Origin: Spirochaetaceae bacterium
Lineage (GTDB): Bacteria > Spirochaetota > Spirochaetia > B11-G9
NCBI GenBank assembly: GCA_030600745.1
Contig: JAUVLL010000062.1
Span: 1-11,638 of the forward strand
Direction of reading: 5' to 3'
Length of the DNA stretch: 11,638 nucleotides
This document shows, in pieces, positions 1 to 7,599 of this stretch. Under the pieces are notes generated by a model. That model did no database searches and was not told where the DNA came from. It saw nothing but the letters and a program-made list of their open reading frames with translations. Within the stretch, counting starts at the first letter, position 1, and each line of letters opens with the position of its first letter. The position numbers and the translations under genes are program-made.

Positions 1-1
1 G

Positions 2-121
2 CAGGATTGGCATCTCTTAACTTCCGGGGCTTTTATCAGTATGGTTCTTCCCTTAACCGTTTTCTTAGTGTTACAGCGATATTTTGTAAGGGGGTTGATG
101 GCTGGCTCTGTAAAAGAATAA
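2..121 (+). CDS. Sugar ABC transporter permease, MalG type (C-terminal end only)
   Basis: The window opens inside a gene whose last 39 codons read in frame from position 2 to a TAA at 119-121. The end, with PLTVFLVLQRYFVRGLMAGSVKE, is the hallmark C-terminus of MalG-like inner-membrane permeases of carbohydrate ABC importers (CUT1 family): a last hydrophobic helix, then Q-R-Y-F-V-x-G-L-x-x-G-S-V-K. The importer brings oligosaccharides into the cytoplasm using a separate ATPase. The gene lies 36 bases before the amylosucrase-like gene on the same strand with no terminator between, so the two are probably cotranscribed. Substrate cannot be read from this fragment; the downstream enzymes suggest an alpha-glucoside such as sucrose, maltose or a related disaccharide. 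Confidence 0.85.
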   Translation, partial: QDWHLLTSGAFISMVLPLTVFLVLQRYFVRGLMAGSVKE

Positions 122-157
122 CGCCTGTATTTTGACAATTGTATAAGGAACTGCCGG

Positions 158-2047
158 ATGAATTTTACAACAGAAGAAATACTTAAGCGTATGAAAGAGA
201 ATGTCCTTCATCACCATATGGATGATGAAGGATATTCTGATTTCAGGAATAGATTCTTGAAATATTTCCAGGGATTATTAACAAATCTTATGGATCTATA
301 CGGGGAAAGAACAGATTTTTCATATCAGCTTGAAGATGTAATTGAAACCTGCTGCAGTATGTTCCACGAATTGCAAATAACTCAGAAGCAGAATCCCGAA
401 GAAAAAACTGTCGGGTTGTTCACCGGCTCCCGGAAAGAAGTTGGCGCGGTTTTTTATGTGGATCTTTTTGCTGGAAAGTTAAAAGGAATTCAGAAGCGCA
501 TTCCTTATCTAAAAGAGCTTGGAATCACGTTTATTCACCTTATGCCGATTTTCAAAACACCTTCCGGCTCGACGGATGGCGGCTATGCAGTGTCCAGCTA
601 CAGGGAGGTGGACCCTCGATATGGGACTATGCACGATTTAAAGGAATTAATTAAGGTTCTGAATAAAAATGGTATAAATCTTATCCTTGATTTTGTTCTC
701 AACCATACATCGGACCAGCATGAATGGGCACTTAAGGCTAAAGAAGGGGATATCCGGTATCAGAATTACTACTATCTTTTTGATGATCAATCTGAAATTG
801 ATGAATATGCACCTTTTTTAAGGGATATTTTCCCGGAAGTGAGAAAGGGGAATTTTACATTCAACGAGCTTATGCAGAGATGGGTATGGACAACGTTCAA
901 CAGTTATCAATGGGACCTGAACTATAATAATCCTGCTGTTTTTATTCAGATGCTGAAAGAGATGTTTTTTCTTGTTGAAGCAGGAGTAGATATTTTGAGA
1001 TTCGATGCTCCTGCATTTATCTGGAAAAGAAAAGGTACCGGCTGTGAAAACTTACCCGGGGTACATACACTAATCAAGGCGTTTAAATCTATAATGAATA
1101 TTACAGCACCAGAGGTTCTTTTCTTATCAGAGGCTATTGTTCATCCTGATGAGATTGAGAAATATATCTCTGTAGATGAATGTGAACTCTCCTATAATCC
1201 TCTGCTGATGGCTACTTTGTGGGAATCTCTTGCTACACGAAAGGTATCACTATTGCAGAAATCAATGGAGAGATATGCCGCTCTACCTGAAGGATGTTAC
1301 TGGATCAATTATATAAGATGTCATGATGATATTGGATGGACTTTTTCCGATCAGAATGCATGGGATGCAGGTTTGGATCCCGGAGGGCATAGAAAATTCC
1401 TGAATGAGTTTTATACCGGAAAATTTAATGGCAGTTTTGCAAAGGGACTGCCTTTTCAGGAAAATATGCAAACAGGAGATTTGCGGATTTCCGGCACCCT
1501 CGCATCTTTAGCAGGTTTGGAGAAGGCCTTAACAGAGGAAACTGAACTTGAGGTGAATATTGCAATAAATCGAATACTTCTTTTATATGGGGTTATTTTA
1601 TCAATGAATGGATTTCCCCTCCTCTATATGGGTGATGAGGCTGGTTATCTGAATAATTACAGTTATATGGATAATCCGGACCATGCAGAAGACAGCAGAT
1701 GGGTCCACAGACAGAAAACAGCATATCCTGAAAAAAATAAAAATCACTATTCCCGCCGTATTTTTGATAGACTGGCAAAACTAATACAGATAAGAAAAAC
1801 CTGTAGATCTTTTGCCGGAAACAGAATAAAAATTATAAATTTGCAGAACTCTCATGTTTTTGGATTTTCCCGTACAAATATGGATAATTCTGAAGAAAAA
1901 GTAACCGTATTGGCTAATTTTTCTGAAGAGCTGCAGGTTATTGATGTATCCGGTCTGGTACATGATTTAATATCCGAAAATAATTATAATTCCAGAATAG
2001 AGCTTAAGGGTTATCAAATTCTCTGGCTAAAGGATGTGACTAACTAA
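158..2047 (+). CDS. Amylosucrase-like alpha-amylase family enzyme (GH13 subfamily 4)
   Basis: 629 residues, the usual length for amylosucrase (sucrose + glucan to longer alpha-1,4-glucan + fructose) and sucrose hydrolase. An all-helical N-terminal domain (about 1-90) precedes the (beta/alpha)8 barrel and a C-terminal beta domain (about 550-629). By motif alignment with Neisseria polysaccharea amylosucrase I place the nucleophile at D283 (DILRFDA), acid/base at E325 (LSEAIVHPD) and third acid at D390 (RCHDDIGWTF), each three residues lower than in that enzyme. The sucrose-pocket Asp (D140, in STDGGYAVSSYR) and acceptor-site residues D391, R412 and R443 are also present. No signal peptide, so cytoplasmic. 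Start ATG has AAGGA ten bases upstream. It lies between a sugar permease and a GH65 gene in one operon. Whether it polymerises glucose or mainly hydrolyses sucrose cannot be decided from sequence. Confidence 0.9.
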   Translation: MNFTTEEILKRMKENVLHHHMDDEGYSDFRNRFLKYFQGLLTNLMDLYGERTDFSYQLEDVIETCCSMFHELQITQKQNPEEKTVGLFTGSRKEVGAVFYVDLFAGKLKGIQKRIPYLKELGITFIHLMPIFKTPSGSTDGGYAVSSYREVDPRYGTMHDLKELIKVLNKNGINLILDFVLNHTSDQHEWALKAKEGDIRYQNYYYLFDDQSEIDEYAPFLRDIFPEVRKGNFTFNELMQRWVWTTFNSYQWDLNYNNPAVFIQMLKEMFFLVEAGVDILRFDAPAFIWKRKGTGCENLPGVHTLIKAFKSIMNITAPEVLFLSEAIVHPDEIEKYISVDECELSYNPLLMATLWESLATRKVSLLQKSMERYAALPEGCYWINYIRCHDDIGWTFSDQNAWDAGLDPGGHRKFLNEFYTGKFNGSFAKGLPFQENMQTGDLRISGTLASLAGLEKALTEETELEVNIAINRILLLYGVILSMNGFPLLYMGDEAGYLNNYSYMDNPDHAEDSRWVHRQKTAYPEKNKNHYSRRIFDRLAKLIQIRKTCRSFAGNRIKIINLQNSHVFGFSRTNMDNSEEKVTVLANFSEELQVIDVSGLVHDLISENNYNSRIELKGYQILWLKDVTN

Positions 2048-4704
2048 TGGATCACTGGAAACTTACACAAAAATCCTTTACCTCTCCAGACCTGGGAAAG
2101 TACGAAACCCTTTTTGCTCTTGGTAATGGGAATCTTGGACTTCGGGGGAACCTGGAGGAAACATGTACTAACTATCAAAAGGGCACCTATATAAACGGAT
2201 TTTATGAAACTTTTCCAATTAAGTATGGTGAATCTGCATATGGTTATGCAAAGAAAAATCAGACTATTGTTAATCTTGTAGATGGAATGAGTTTTCGCAT
2301 TTATGCAGATGGTGAACTTTTTACTACAGATAAGGCTGAAAATCATATTCGCGAACTTGATATAAAAGAAGGAATTTTAATACGGACATTTTCCTGGGTA
2401 ACAAATTCCGGCGCCAGGATTGATGTTATAATTAAAAGGTTTGTTTCCCTGGTTAAAGAATCAACAGCAATTCAGATTTTGGAAATTAATGTATCTAATA
2501 AAAAAGTAGATATTGAGCTTGTTTCTTCTCTGTCTGATGTTCCGGACATGGAAAAAACAAGCAAAATAAATACTGCTGAGGATCCCCGTGCAGGGGGGGC
2601 AGCTCCGGAACAAAGAATTTTACATCGAAGAGATGTATCGGTATTCGGAACCAGAGCCCATATGATCCATCAAACAGAGGGAAGTGGAATGTCATTATTC
2701 GCCGGTATGGATCATTACTTTTCAGGCAATGATACCCCGGTTATTAATAATTCCATTACCCAAACGGAAGCATCTGTTAGTTTTAGATTTGAAGGAGTAA
2801 AAGGAAATCTTCAGCTCGTTAAATATCTCTGTTATCACCATGGTCTAAGTAAAATAGAGGATCAAATAAAAATTAATGGTTTAAATGATCTTGATTACTG
2901 TCTTAATCAAGGATCAGAATATTATATTAATGCTCAGAAAACTTTTCTCTCAGATTATTGGGATAGAACGGATATTGTAATTAAAGGTGATCCTGAATTA
3001 CAGTTTGGTATCCGTTTTAATCTGTTTCACCTTCTCCAGTCTACAGGAAGGAACGGGAAAGTAAGTATTGCTGCAAAGGGGCTTACAGGACTCGGGTACG
3101 AAGGGCATTATTTCTGGGATACAGAAATTTATGTACTTCCCTTCTTTATCTATACTTTCCCGGAAATTGCTAAATCACTTCTTTCATATAGATACAGCAT
3201 TATAGATAAAGCCAGGGAACGAGCGGAAGAACTCTCTCATAAAGGTGTTCTTTATCCCTGGCGTACGATAAATGGAGAAGAGGCTTCGGCTTATTTCCCG
3301 GCAGGAACTGCCCAGTACCATATAAACGCGGATATTGCGTTTGGTATAAACAAATATCTTAAATCAACCGGAGATATTAATTTCTTTCTTGAATACGGTC
3401 TCGAAATACTTGTTGAAACTGCAAGATTCTGGTTCGATTTAGGTGAATATATACCTGGTTTAAACGGAGATTTCTGTATTCATGAAGTAACAGGTCCCGA
3501 TGAGTATACTGCACTTGTTAACAATAATCTTTATACAAATATTATGGCAAAGGAGAACTTATTAACTGCCTGCGTTTATCTTGAAGAACTAAAAAATACC
3601 AATAACAAATTTTATGAATCTTTTATAAAAAAATTTGATATATCGGATGCTGAGATATCTAAGTGGTATAATGCAGCAGAAAGAATTCGTCTTCCATACA
3701 ATTCAAAATTATCAATCTATGCTCAGGATGATGCTTTTCTTACCCGTCCTGTTTGGGATTTCGAAGGTACACCTGCAGATAAATATCCTCTTCTCCTTCA
3801 TTTCCATCCCCTCACAATCTATCGTTATCAGGTAATAAAACAGGCAGATGTTGTAATGGCTTTATTCCTTCAGGGGAATCATTTCTCCCTGTCCGAAAAG
3901 AAACGCAACTTTGATTATTATGAGGAATTAACTACCGGCGACAGTTCTCTTTCTGCCTGTATTCAGGGTATTGTTGGTGTTGAGCTTGGGTATCTTGACC
4001 TCGGGATGAAATATTTGAGGCATACAGCATTGATAGATCTTCATGATCTGAATGAGAATGTATGTGATGGTGTTCATACTGCATCCATGGCTGGATCATG
4101 GATGTCCGTAATTTATGGTTTTGCCGGTATGAGGGATTCAGGTAATGTTCTTTCGTTTTCACCAAGACTCCCGGCAGAGCTGGATGAAATTTCGTTTAAG
4201 ATCAATTACATGGGGCGCCTGCTTTCAGTTATAATTACTCCGGATAAGGTTGTGTATGAGTTACTAACAGGTAATTCTTTAAGTTTGATTAATTATTATG
4301 ATGAAATCCATCTTATATCCGGGGAAAAGGTAATTATCCACCTGCAGCCGGAGTTTCGGGCTGTTCTGATTGATAATCATTTTGAGGATGATCCTGGGAA
4401 TTTTATTATTGAGGCTGAGGCTGCTGGTATAAAATGTGTGATTTTAGCAGAGACGGAAGGTATTGTCCCGCCTCCTGATCCTGAATTATTTTTAACTGCT
4501 GCAGAAGATTTGAAAATAAGACGTTGGGATTGTATTGGTGTTACTACACGATCTGAAGGAAAAGATGCCTTAAAATCAGCAGAGATGGCCTGTGTGAAAT
4601 TAGAAAATCTTAAGGATTTGACCCTGGGCAGTATTAAAAAAATTTACAAACAATTTTCGCTTGACTGGAATCATGGTATTGATTTTCAGTCACAAAGACA
4701 ATGA
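2047..4704 (+). CDS. GH65 disaccharide phosphorylase (maltose/kojibiose/trehalose type) with extra HAD-like C-terminal tail
   Basis: 885 residues. The first ~770 are a GH65 phosphorylase: N-terminal beta-sandwich (about 1-270), linker, (alpha/alpha)6 barrel (about 310-690) and small C-terminal beta domain (about 700-770). The general acid is E486 in VTGPDEYTALVNNNLYTN, close to E487 of Lactobacillus brevis maltose phosphorylase. The block around 350-365 (GHYFWDTEIYVLP), the KQADVV motif near 598 and the phosphate-site DGVHTASMAGSW (H677) are intact. Such enzymes split an alpha-linked glucose disaccharide with phosphate into beta-glucose 1-phosphate and glucose; the exact linkage is not decidable here. 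Its ATG overlaps the TAA of the previous gene (TAATG), so translation is probably coupled, with AAGGATG upstream. Residues about 775-885 exceed the family's usual end and resemble the last part of a beta-phosphoglucomutase-type HAD domain without its acidic residues. Confidence 0.9.
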   Translation: MDHWKLTQKSFTSPDLGKYETLFALGNGNLGLRGNLEETCTNYQKGTYINGFYETFPIKYGESAYGYAKKNQTIVNLVDGMSFRIYADGELFTTDKAENHIRELDIKEGILIRTFSWVTNSGARIDVIIKRFVSLVKESTAIQILEINVSNKKVDIELVSSLSDVPDMEKTSKINTAEDPRAGGAAPEQRILHRRDVSVFGTRAHMIHQTEGSGMSLFAGMDHYFSGNDTPVINNSITQTEASVSFRFEGVKGNLQLVKYLCYHHGLSKIEDQIKINGLNDLDYCLNQGSEYYINAQKTFLSDYWDRTDIVIKGDPELQFGIRFNLFHLLQSTGRNGKVSIAAKGLTGLGYEGHYFWDTEIYVLPFFIYTFPEIAKSLLSYRYSIIDKARERAEELSHKGVLYPWRTINGEEASAYFPAGTAQYHINADIAFGINKYLKSTGDINFFLEYGLEILVETARFWFDLGEYIPGLNGDFCIHEVTGPDEYTALVNNNLYTNIMAKENLLTACVYLEELKNTNNKFYESFIKKFDISDAEISKWYNAAERIRLPYNSKLSIYAQDDAFLTRPVWDFEGTPADKYPLLLHFHPLTIYRYQVIKQADVVMALFLQGNHFSLSEKKRNFDYYEELTTGDSSLSACIQGIVGVELGYLDLGMKYLRHTALIDLHDLNENVCDGVHTASMAGSWMSVIYGFAGMRDSGNVLSFSPRLPAELDEISFKINYMGRLLSVIITPDKVVYELLTGNSLSLINYYDEIHLISGEKVIIHLQPEFRAVLIDNHFEDDPGNFIIEAEAAGIKCVILAETEGIVPPPDPELFLTAAEDLKIRRWDCIGVTTRSEGKDALKSAEMACVKLENLKDLTLGSIKKIYKQFSLDWNHGIDFQSQRQ

Positions 4705-4724
4705 GATTATAGAAGACAGTTTCA

Positions 4725-4746
4725 TTTTTTGGGGGAAATCAAAAAA
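4725..4746. terminator. Possible weak bidirectional terminator between convergent genes
   Basis: TTTTTTG at 4725-4731 is perfectly complementary to CAAAAAA at 4740-4746, with an 8-base loop. It sits in the 66-base gap between the convergent GH65 gene and response-regulator relic. The stem is almost all A:T, so the call rests mainly on position and on T runs on both strands. Confidence 0.3.
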
Positions 4747-4770
4747 AGGAATATTATCGGTAATTTAAAG

Positions 4771-5165
4771 CTATACAAGTTTTTCATTTAAAACTTTTTT
4801 TACAAATTCAACTTTGGATGTGACATCCAATTTACGGTATATATGTAAAACATGCTTTTTTACTGTTGAACTTGCAATACAGTATTCTTCAGCCACTTCC
4901 CTGTAGGTATATCCTTTGATAATCCCTTTAAGTATCTCTTTTTCCCTGCGTGTTAAATTGTATTCTTTCCTTACTGTTTCATCTTCTTCCATTTGAACTT
5001 TATGCAGTATTTTTCTGGCAACTATGGGACTTATAGGTGAACCGCCTGAATAGAGGTTCTTTATCTGCTCAACCAAATCAATACCTTTGGTATTTTTAAG
5101 AACATAACCATCTGCGCCAGACCTTATTGCCTTAAGGATCTTATCCTCCTCTTCAAAAATTGTAA
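4771..5165 (-). pseudogene. NarL/LuxR-type response regulator, N-terminal half lost at an IS
   Basis: On the minus strand the frame is open from the IS edge at 5165 down to a stop at 4771. The first part is the end of a receiver domain: TIFEEEDKILKAIRSGADGY then VLKNT, where the lysine matches the conserved receiver Lys. A linker and a LuxR/NarL helix-turn-helix follow (LTRREKEILKGIIKGYTYRE, then SSTVKKHVLHIYRKL). About 75-80 residues with the phosphorylated Asp are missing. Reading back into the IS, the frame meets a TGA four codons before TIF, so no normal start remains; a TTG at 5076 could only yield a 101-residue DNA-binding fragment. A whole family member is about 210 residues. No sensor kinase partner lies in the window. 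If expressed, the fragment would lack phosphorylation control. Confidence 0.85.
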
Positions 5166-5183
5166 CCCAAGTTCACCAAAATA
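5166..5183 (+). repeat. IS left terminal inverted repeat
   Basis: CCCAAGTTCACCAAAATA matches the reverse complement of the right end at 16 of 18 positions, differing at positions 6 and 14. Confidence 0.85.
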
Positions 5184-5334
5184 GCCACGAAAATAAAAAA
5201 AAATGACTCAATATTAGTATTTTTTGACTTCTAGAGCCTCTATGTGGGAGGAAAGACCCAATCTGGTTTTCGTAGTGACCCACAAGCTGTTTTTATGCTT
5301 GCCACATATCCAATTTTATGATAAAATTCTGACC

Positions 5335-7176
5335 ATGTATATTAAAAGAGTTACCAAGAGTCATGGACCTGGTAGAAAAAAATATGAATATCTCCATCTT
5401 GTAGAGAGTATACGAGGCGATAACGGACCCAGACAGAAGTTTATCTTAAATCTTGGAAAACTTGATATTGATCCCTCTCTGTATAAATCTCTTGCCAGAA
5501 GGATCGAAGATATCCTGACTGGTCAGAAGAGCTTTGAAAGTCTACCTCTGGATCTTGAAAAAGTGGCCCGCAGTACGGCGTCAAAAATATTTGACAAAAG
5601 AGCAGAGGAAAATAAAGATTTAGAAGATACCGATTTTAGAAATATTGACATTAATTCCATAGAAGCCTCGGAATCGAGAAGCTTTGGTGGTGAATATCTG
5701 TGTAATTCCATCTGGAATGAGCTGGGAATGAACCGTTTCCTCAAAAAAATGGATATTTCTGAGAAAACCATACCAGTTCTGGAAGCTCTTGTAATCGGAC
5801 GACTTGTAGACCCCGGTAGTGAAAGGTATACAAGGGAATGGGCCGAACACCGATCTTCCCTATTTGAGATAACAGGATTACCGTACAAGTCATCACTCAA
5901 CTCTTACTACCGGGGTGGAGACTCTCTTTTCGGAATAAAAGAAGAACTGGAAAAGCATTTGACAGGAAAAGAAAGAGATCTGTTTTCATTAGAAGAAAAT
6001 CTCTTCTTTTTTGATCTGACAAACTCATATTTTGAAGGACAGGCATTAGGTAATCCAAAGGCTCAATACGGCAGGTCAAAGGAAAAAAGGTCTGACTGCA
6101 GACTTGTGACAATGGGAATGATCGTTGATGAACTGGGATTTGCAAAATATAGTGAATTGTTCCCGGGAAATCAGTCTGAGGCTGCTACACTACCGGGTAT
6201 GGTGAAGTCTCTGGAAAAGAACCTGTCTGAAACAAGTGATAAAACTATCGTAATGGATGCAGGGATCGCCACTGAAGATAATCTGAAATGGCTGAAAGAG
6301 AATGAATACCACTATATAGTTGTAAATCGTGGAGGAGTCCCGTTTGAAAAAGATTTTTCAGATATGAAAACCCTCAGGACAAATGAAAATGGGGATAGTG
6401 AAATAGAAATCAAAAGATTTGACATAGAAGATGAAGCCTATATCCTGTGCAAAAGCAGGAAAAAGACAATAAAGGAACAGTCCATGCGAACCCGTGTTGA
6501 AGATCTGTTTGTCGGGAGACTAGTCTATTATTTTTCTGGTCTTAATAAGAAGCGGGGAACAAAGAGATACCAGAAGGTCATTGAAATGATCGGCCGGTTG
6601 AAGGAGAAATATCCCTCGGCGGCAAAACTATATGATGTGGAAGTTATTCCCGAAAAAGATAAAAATGCTTCTGATCCGGCACTAAAGGCAGTGAGCATTA
6701 AGTGGGAAAAGAAAGAAAATAAATATGATGAAAGACAACAAGACGAAGGTTCATATGTCCTGAGAACAGACCGAACAGATCTTTCTGATGAGAAGATATG
6801 GAACATCTATATCATGCTTGGAAACATTGAATATTCCTGGCTGACAATGAAATCTTATCTTGGACTCAGACCAAACTTTCACCAGAAGGAAGATCGAGTT
6901 GATTCCCATATGTTTATTTCGGTTCTTGCCTACCATATTCTTCATATTATTGAATACAGATTGAGAGTAAATAATGACCATAGAAAGTGGGCTACTATCA
7001 GGAATGTATTGAGTACTCACAATCGGCTCACTCTGTCTTTTCAGGAACAAACAGAAGGCGGAGAAGTCAAACATAGGGTTATTAGGACTTGTACAAAACC
7101 TGAAACGGAACATATGAAGATCTACAATATTTTTAACCTGAAAGGGAATATTGGTAGGGTTTCCAGTATCTCTTAA
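5335..7176 (+). CDS. IS1634-family DDE transposase
   Basis: 613 residues from the ATG at 5335. This start is chosen because family members begin with the same M-Y-I/V-K/R-R-V pattern (MYIKRVTKSHGPGRKKYEYL); the frame runs 37 codons further upstream to a TTG at 5224, but that part shows no family resemblance. No clear Shine-Dalgarno precedes either start, which is common for poorly expressed transposases. The RNase H-fold triad can be placed at D227 (FFFDLTNSYFEG), D308 (TIVMDAGIATEDN) and E499 (LGNIEYSWLTMKSYLGLRP, the helical Y-R/E-like signature where IS4 relatives have IERAFR). No frameshift or internal stop is present, so the protein looks active. It catalyses cut-and-paste movement of the surrounding element. 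Confidence 0.92.
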   Translation: MYIKRVTKSHGPGRKKYEYLHLVESIRGDNGPRQKFILNLGKLDIDPSLYKSLARRIEDILTGQKSFESLPLDLEKVARSTASKIFDKRAEENKDLEDTDFRNIDINSIEASESRSFGGEYLCNSIWNELGMNRFLKKMDISEKTIPVLEALVIGRLVDPGSERYTREWAEHRSSLFEITGLPYKSSLNSYYRGGDSLFGIKEELEKHLTGKERDLFSLEENLFFFDLTNSYFEGQALGNPKAQYGRSKEKRSDCRLVTMGMIVDELGFAKYSELFPGNQSEAATLPGMVKSLEKNLSETSDKTIVMDAGIATEDNLKWLKENEYHYIVVNRGGVPFEKDFSDMKTLRTNENGDSEIEIKRFDIEDEAYILCKSRKKTIKEQSMRTRVEDLFVGRLVYYFSGLNKKRGTKRYQKVIEMIGRLKEKYPSAAKLYDVEVIPEKDKNASDPALKAVSIKWEKKENKYDERQQDEGSYVLRTDRTDLSDEKIWNIYIMLGNIEYSWLTMKSYLGLRPNFHQKEDRVDSHMFISVLAYHILHIIEYRLRVNNDHRKWATIRNVLSTHNRLTLSFQEQTEGGEVKHRVIRTCTKPETEHMKIYNIFNLKGNIGRVSSIS

Positions 7177-7231
7177 ATACTGTAGTGACCACACATAATA
7201 TTAAGAGCTTACCCTGTAAGGTTTTATCTTT

Positions 7232-7249
7232 TATTATGGTGAAGTTGGG
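7232..7249 (-). repeat. IS right terminal inverted repeat
   Basis: TATTATGGTGAAGTTGGG, read on the opposite strand, matches the left end at 16 of 18 bases and ends the element. Confidence 0.85.
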
Positions 7250-7323
7250 ATAATAATATCAACAAGAGTTTCAGGATTAGTTTTAGCAATAACAAGTAAT
7301 TCTTCGCTTTTAAACATTTTCAT
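7234..7323 (-). pseudogene. N-terminal fragment of a gene cut by the IS (possibly IS66-type transposase start)
   Basis: The frame starts at an ATG at 7323-7321, which overlaps the stop of the next upstream small frame (ATGA), and reads MKMFKSEELLVIAKTNPETL then VDIII before entering the IS, where it stops in the terminal repeat after 29 codons. The last four codons come from the IS itself. The pattern E-E-L-L-x-I-A-K-x-N-P-E-x-L-V is reminiscent of the first residues of IS66-family transposases, but 25 residues cannot establish that. It is clearly not the receiver-domain half of the response regulator found on the other side of the IS. Confidence 0.5.
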
Positions 7324-7541
7324 TTATCCAACTTTTCTGAATACGTCGCATGATATGACCCAGGATATGAATTAAAAAAATCTAATACATGTGTTTCACC
7401 AGTGTCAAACTCAAAAATCTTAACTATATCATATACAAGCATTTCATTATACAATTCTTTGAAATGAGCTTTTTGCGCTGTATCACATTTTCTACTTAAA
7501 AAATACTTCTTCTCTAATATATTGGCTATTAACTGGCGCAA
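7320..7541 (-). CDS. Small hypothetical protein or gene remnant
   Basis: A 73-codon frame, starting at best from a TTG at 7541, with no visible Shine-Dalgarno. A later in-frame ATG would leave 40 residues (MLVYDIVKIFEF onward). The product is mixed and soluble-looking, rich in charged and aromatic residues (FEFDTGETHVLDFFNSYPGS), with no membrane segment or motif I recognise. Its TGA overlaps the ATG of the cut downstream frame, a coupling pattern that argues that both once formed a real two-gene unit. It may be a truncated or decayed gene, since it lies next to an IS junction and has no good start. Confidence 0.4.
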   Translation of the reverse strand: MRQLIANILEKKYFLSRKCDTAQKAHFKELYNEMLVYDIVKIFEFDTGETHVLDFFNSYPGSYHATYSEKLDK

Positions 7542-7599
7542 AAAGCCAAAAACAAGCCGATTTCATAGACATCGCAAAAGCCTGGAAATGTTTAAAATA

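Larger units (their letters stand above)
5166..7249 (+). mobile_element. IS1634-family insertion sequence (2084 bp), apparently complete
   Basis: The element is bounded by imperfect 18-bp inverted repeats beginning CCCAA at the left and ending TTGGG at the right, and holds a single full-length DDE transposase in between. Size and one-gene layout fit the IS1634 branch of the IS4 superfamily. Inside both ends the 9-mer GTAGTGACC recurs in direct orientation (5272-5280 and 7182-7190). Near the right end a short hairpin (CTTAC 7208-7212 with GTAAG 7216-7220) precedes a T-rich stretch and may slow transcription leaving the element. Flanks are TTGTAA on the left and ATAATA on the right, so the 5-6 bp duplication expected for this family is not seen. 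Confidence 0.88.

Noticed and set aside
132..147. TTGACA followed by an AT-rich stretch before the amylosucrase gene as a promoter
   Set aside because: No -10 box at the right distance; the start codon lies where it would be, and the gene fits an operon with the permease.
3635..4165. Small frames on both strands inside the GH65 gene
   Set aside because: They overlap conserved barrel motifs of GH65 in other frames and show no ribosome sites or domains.
5224..5334. Upstream extension of the transposase to a TTG start
   Set aside because: The 37 extra residues show no family pattern and no ribosome site; the ATG at 5335 matches the usual IS1634 N-terminus.
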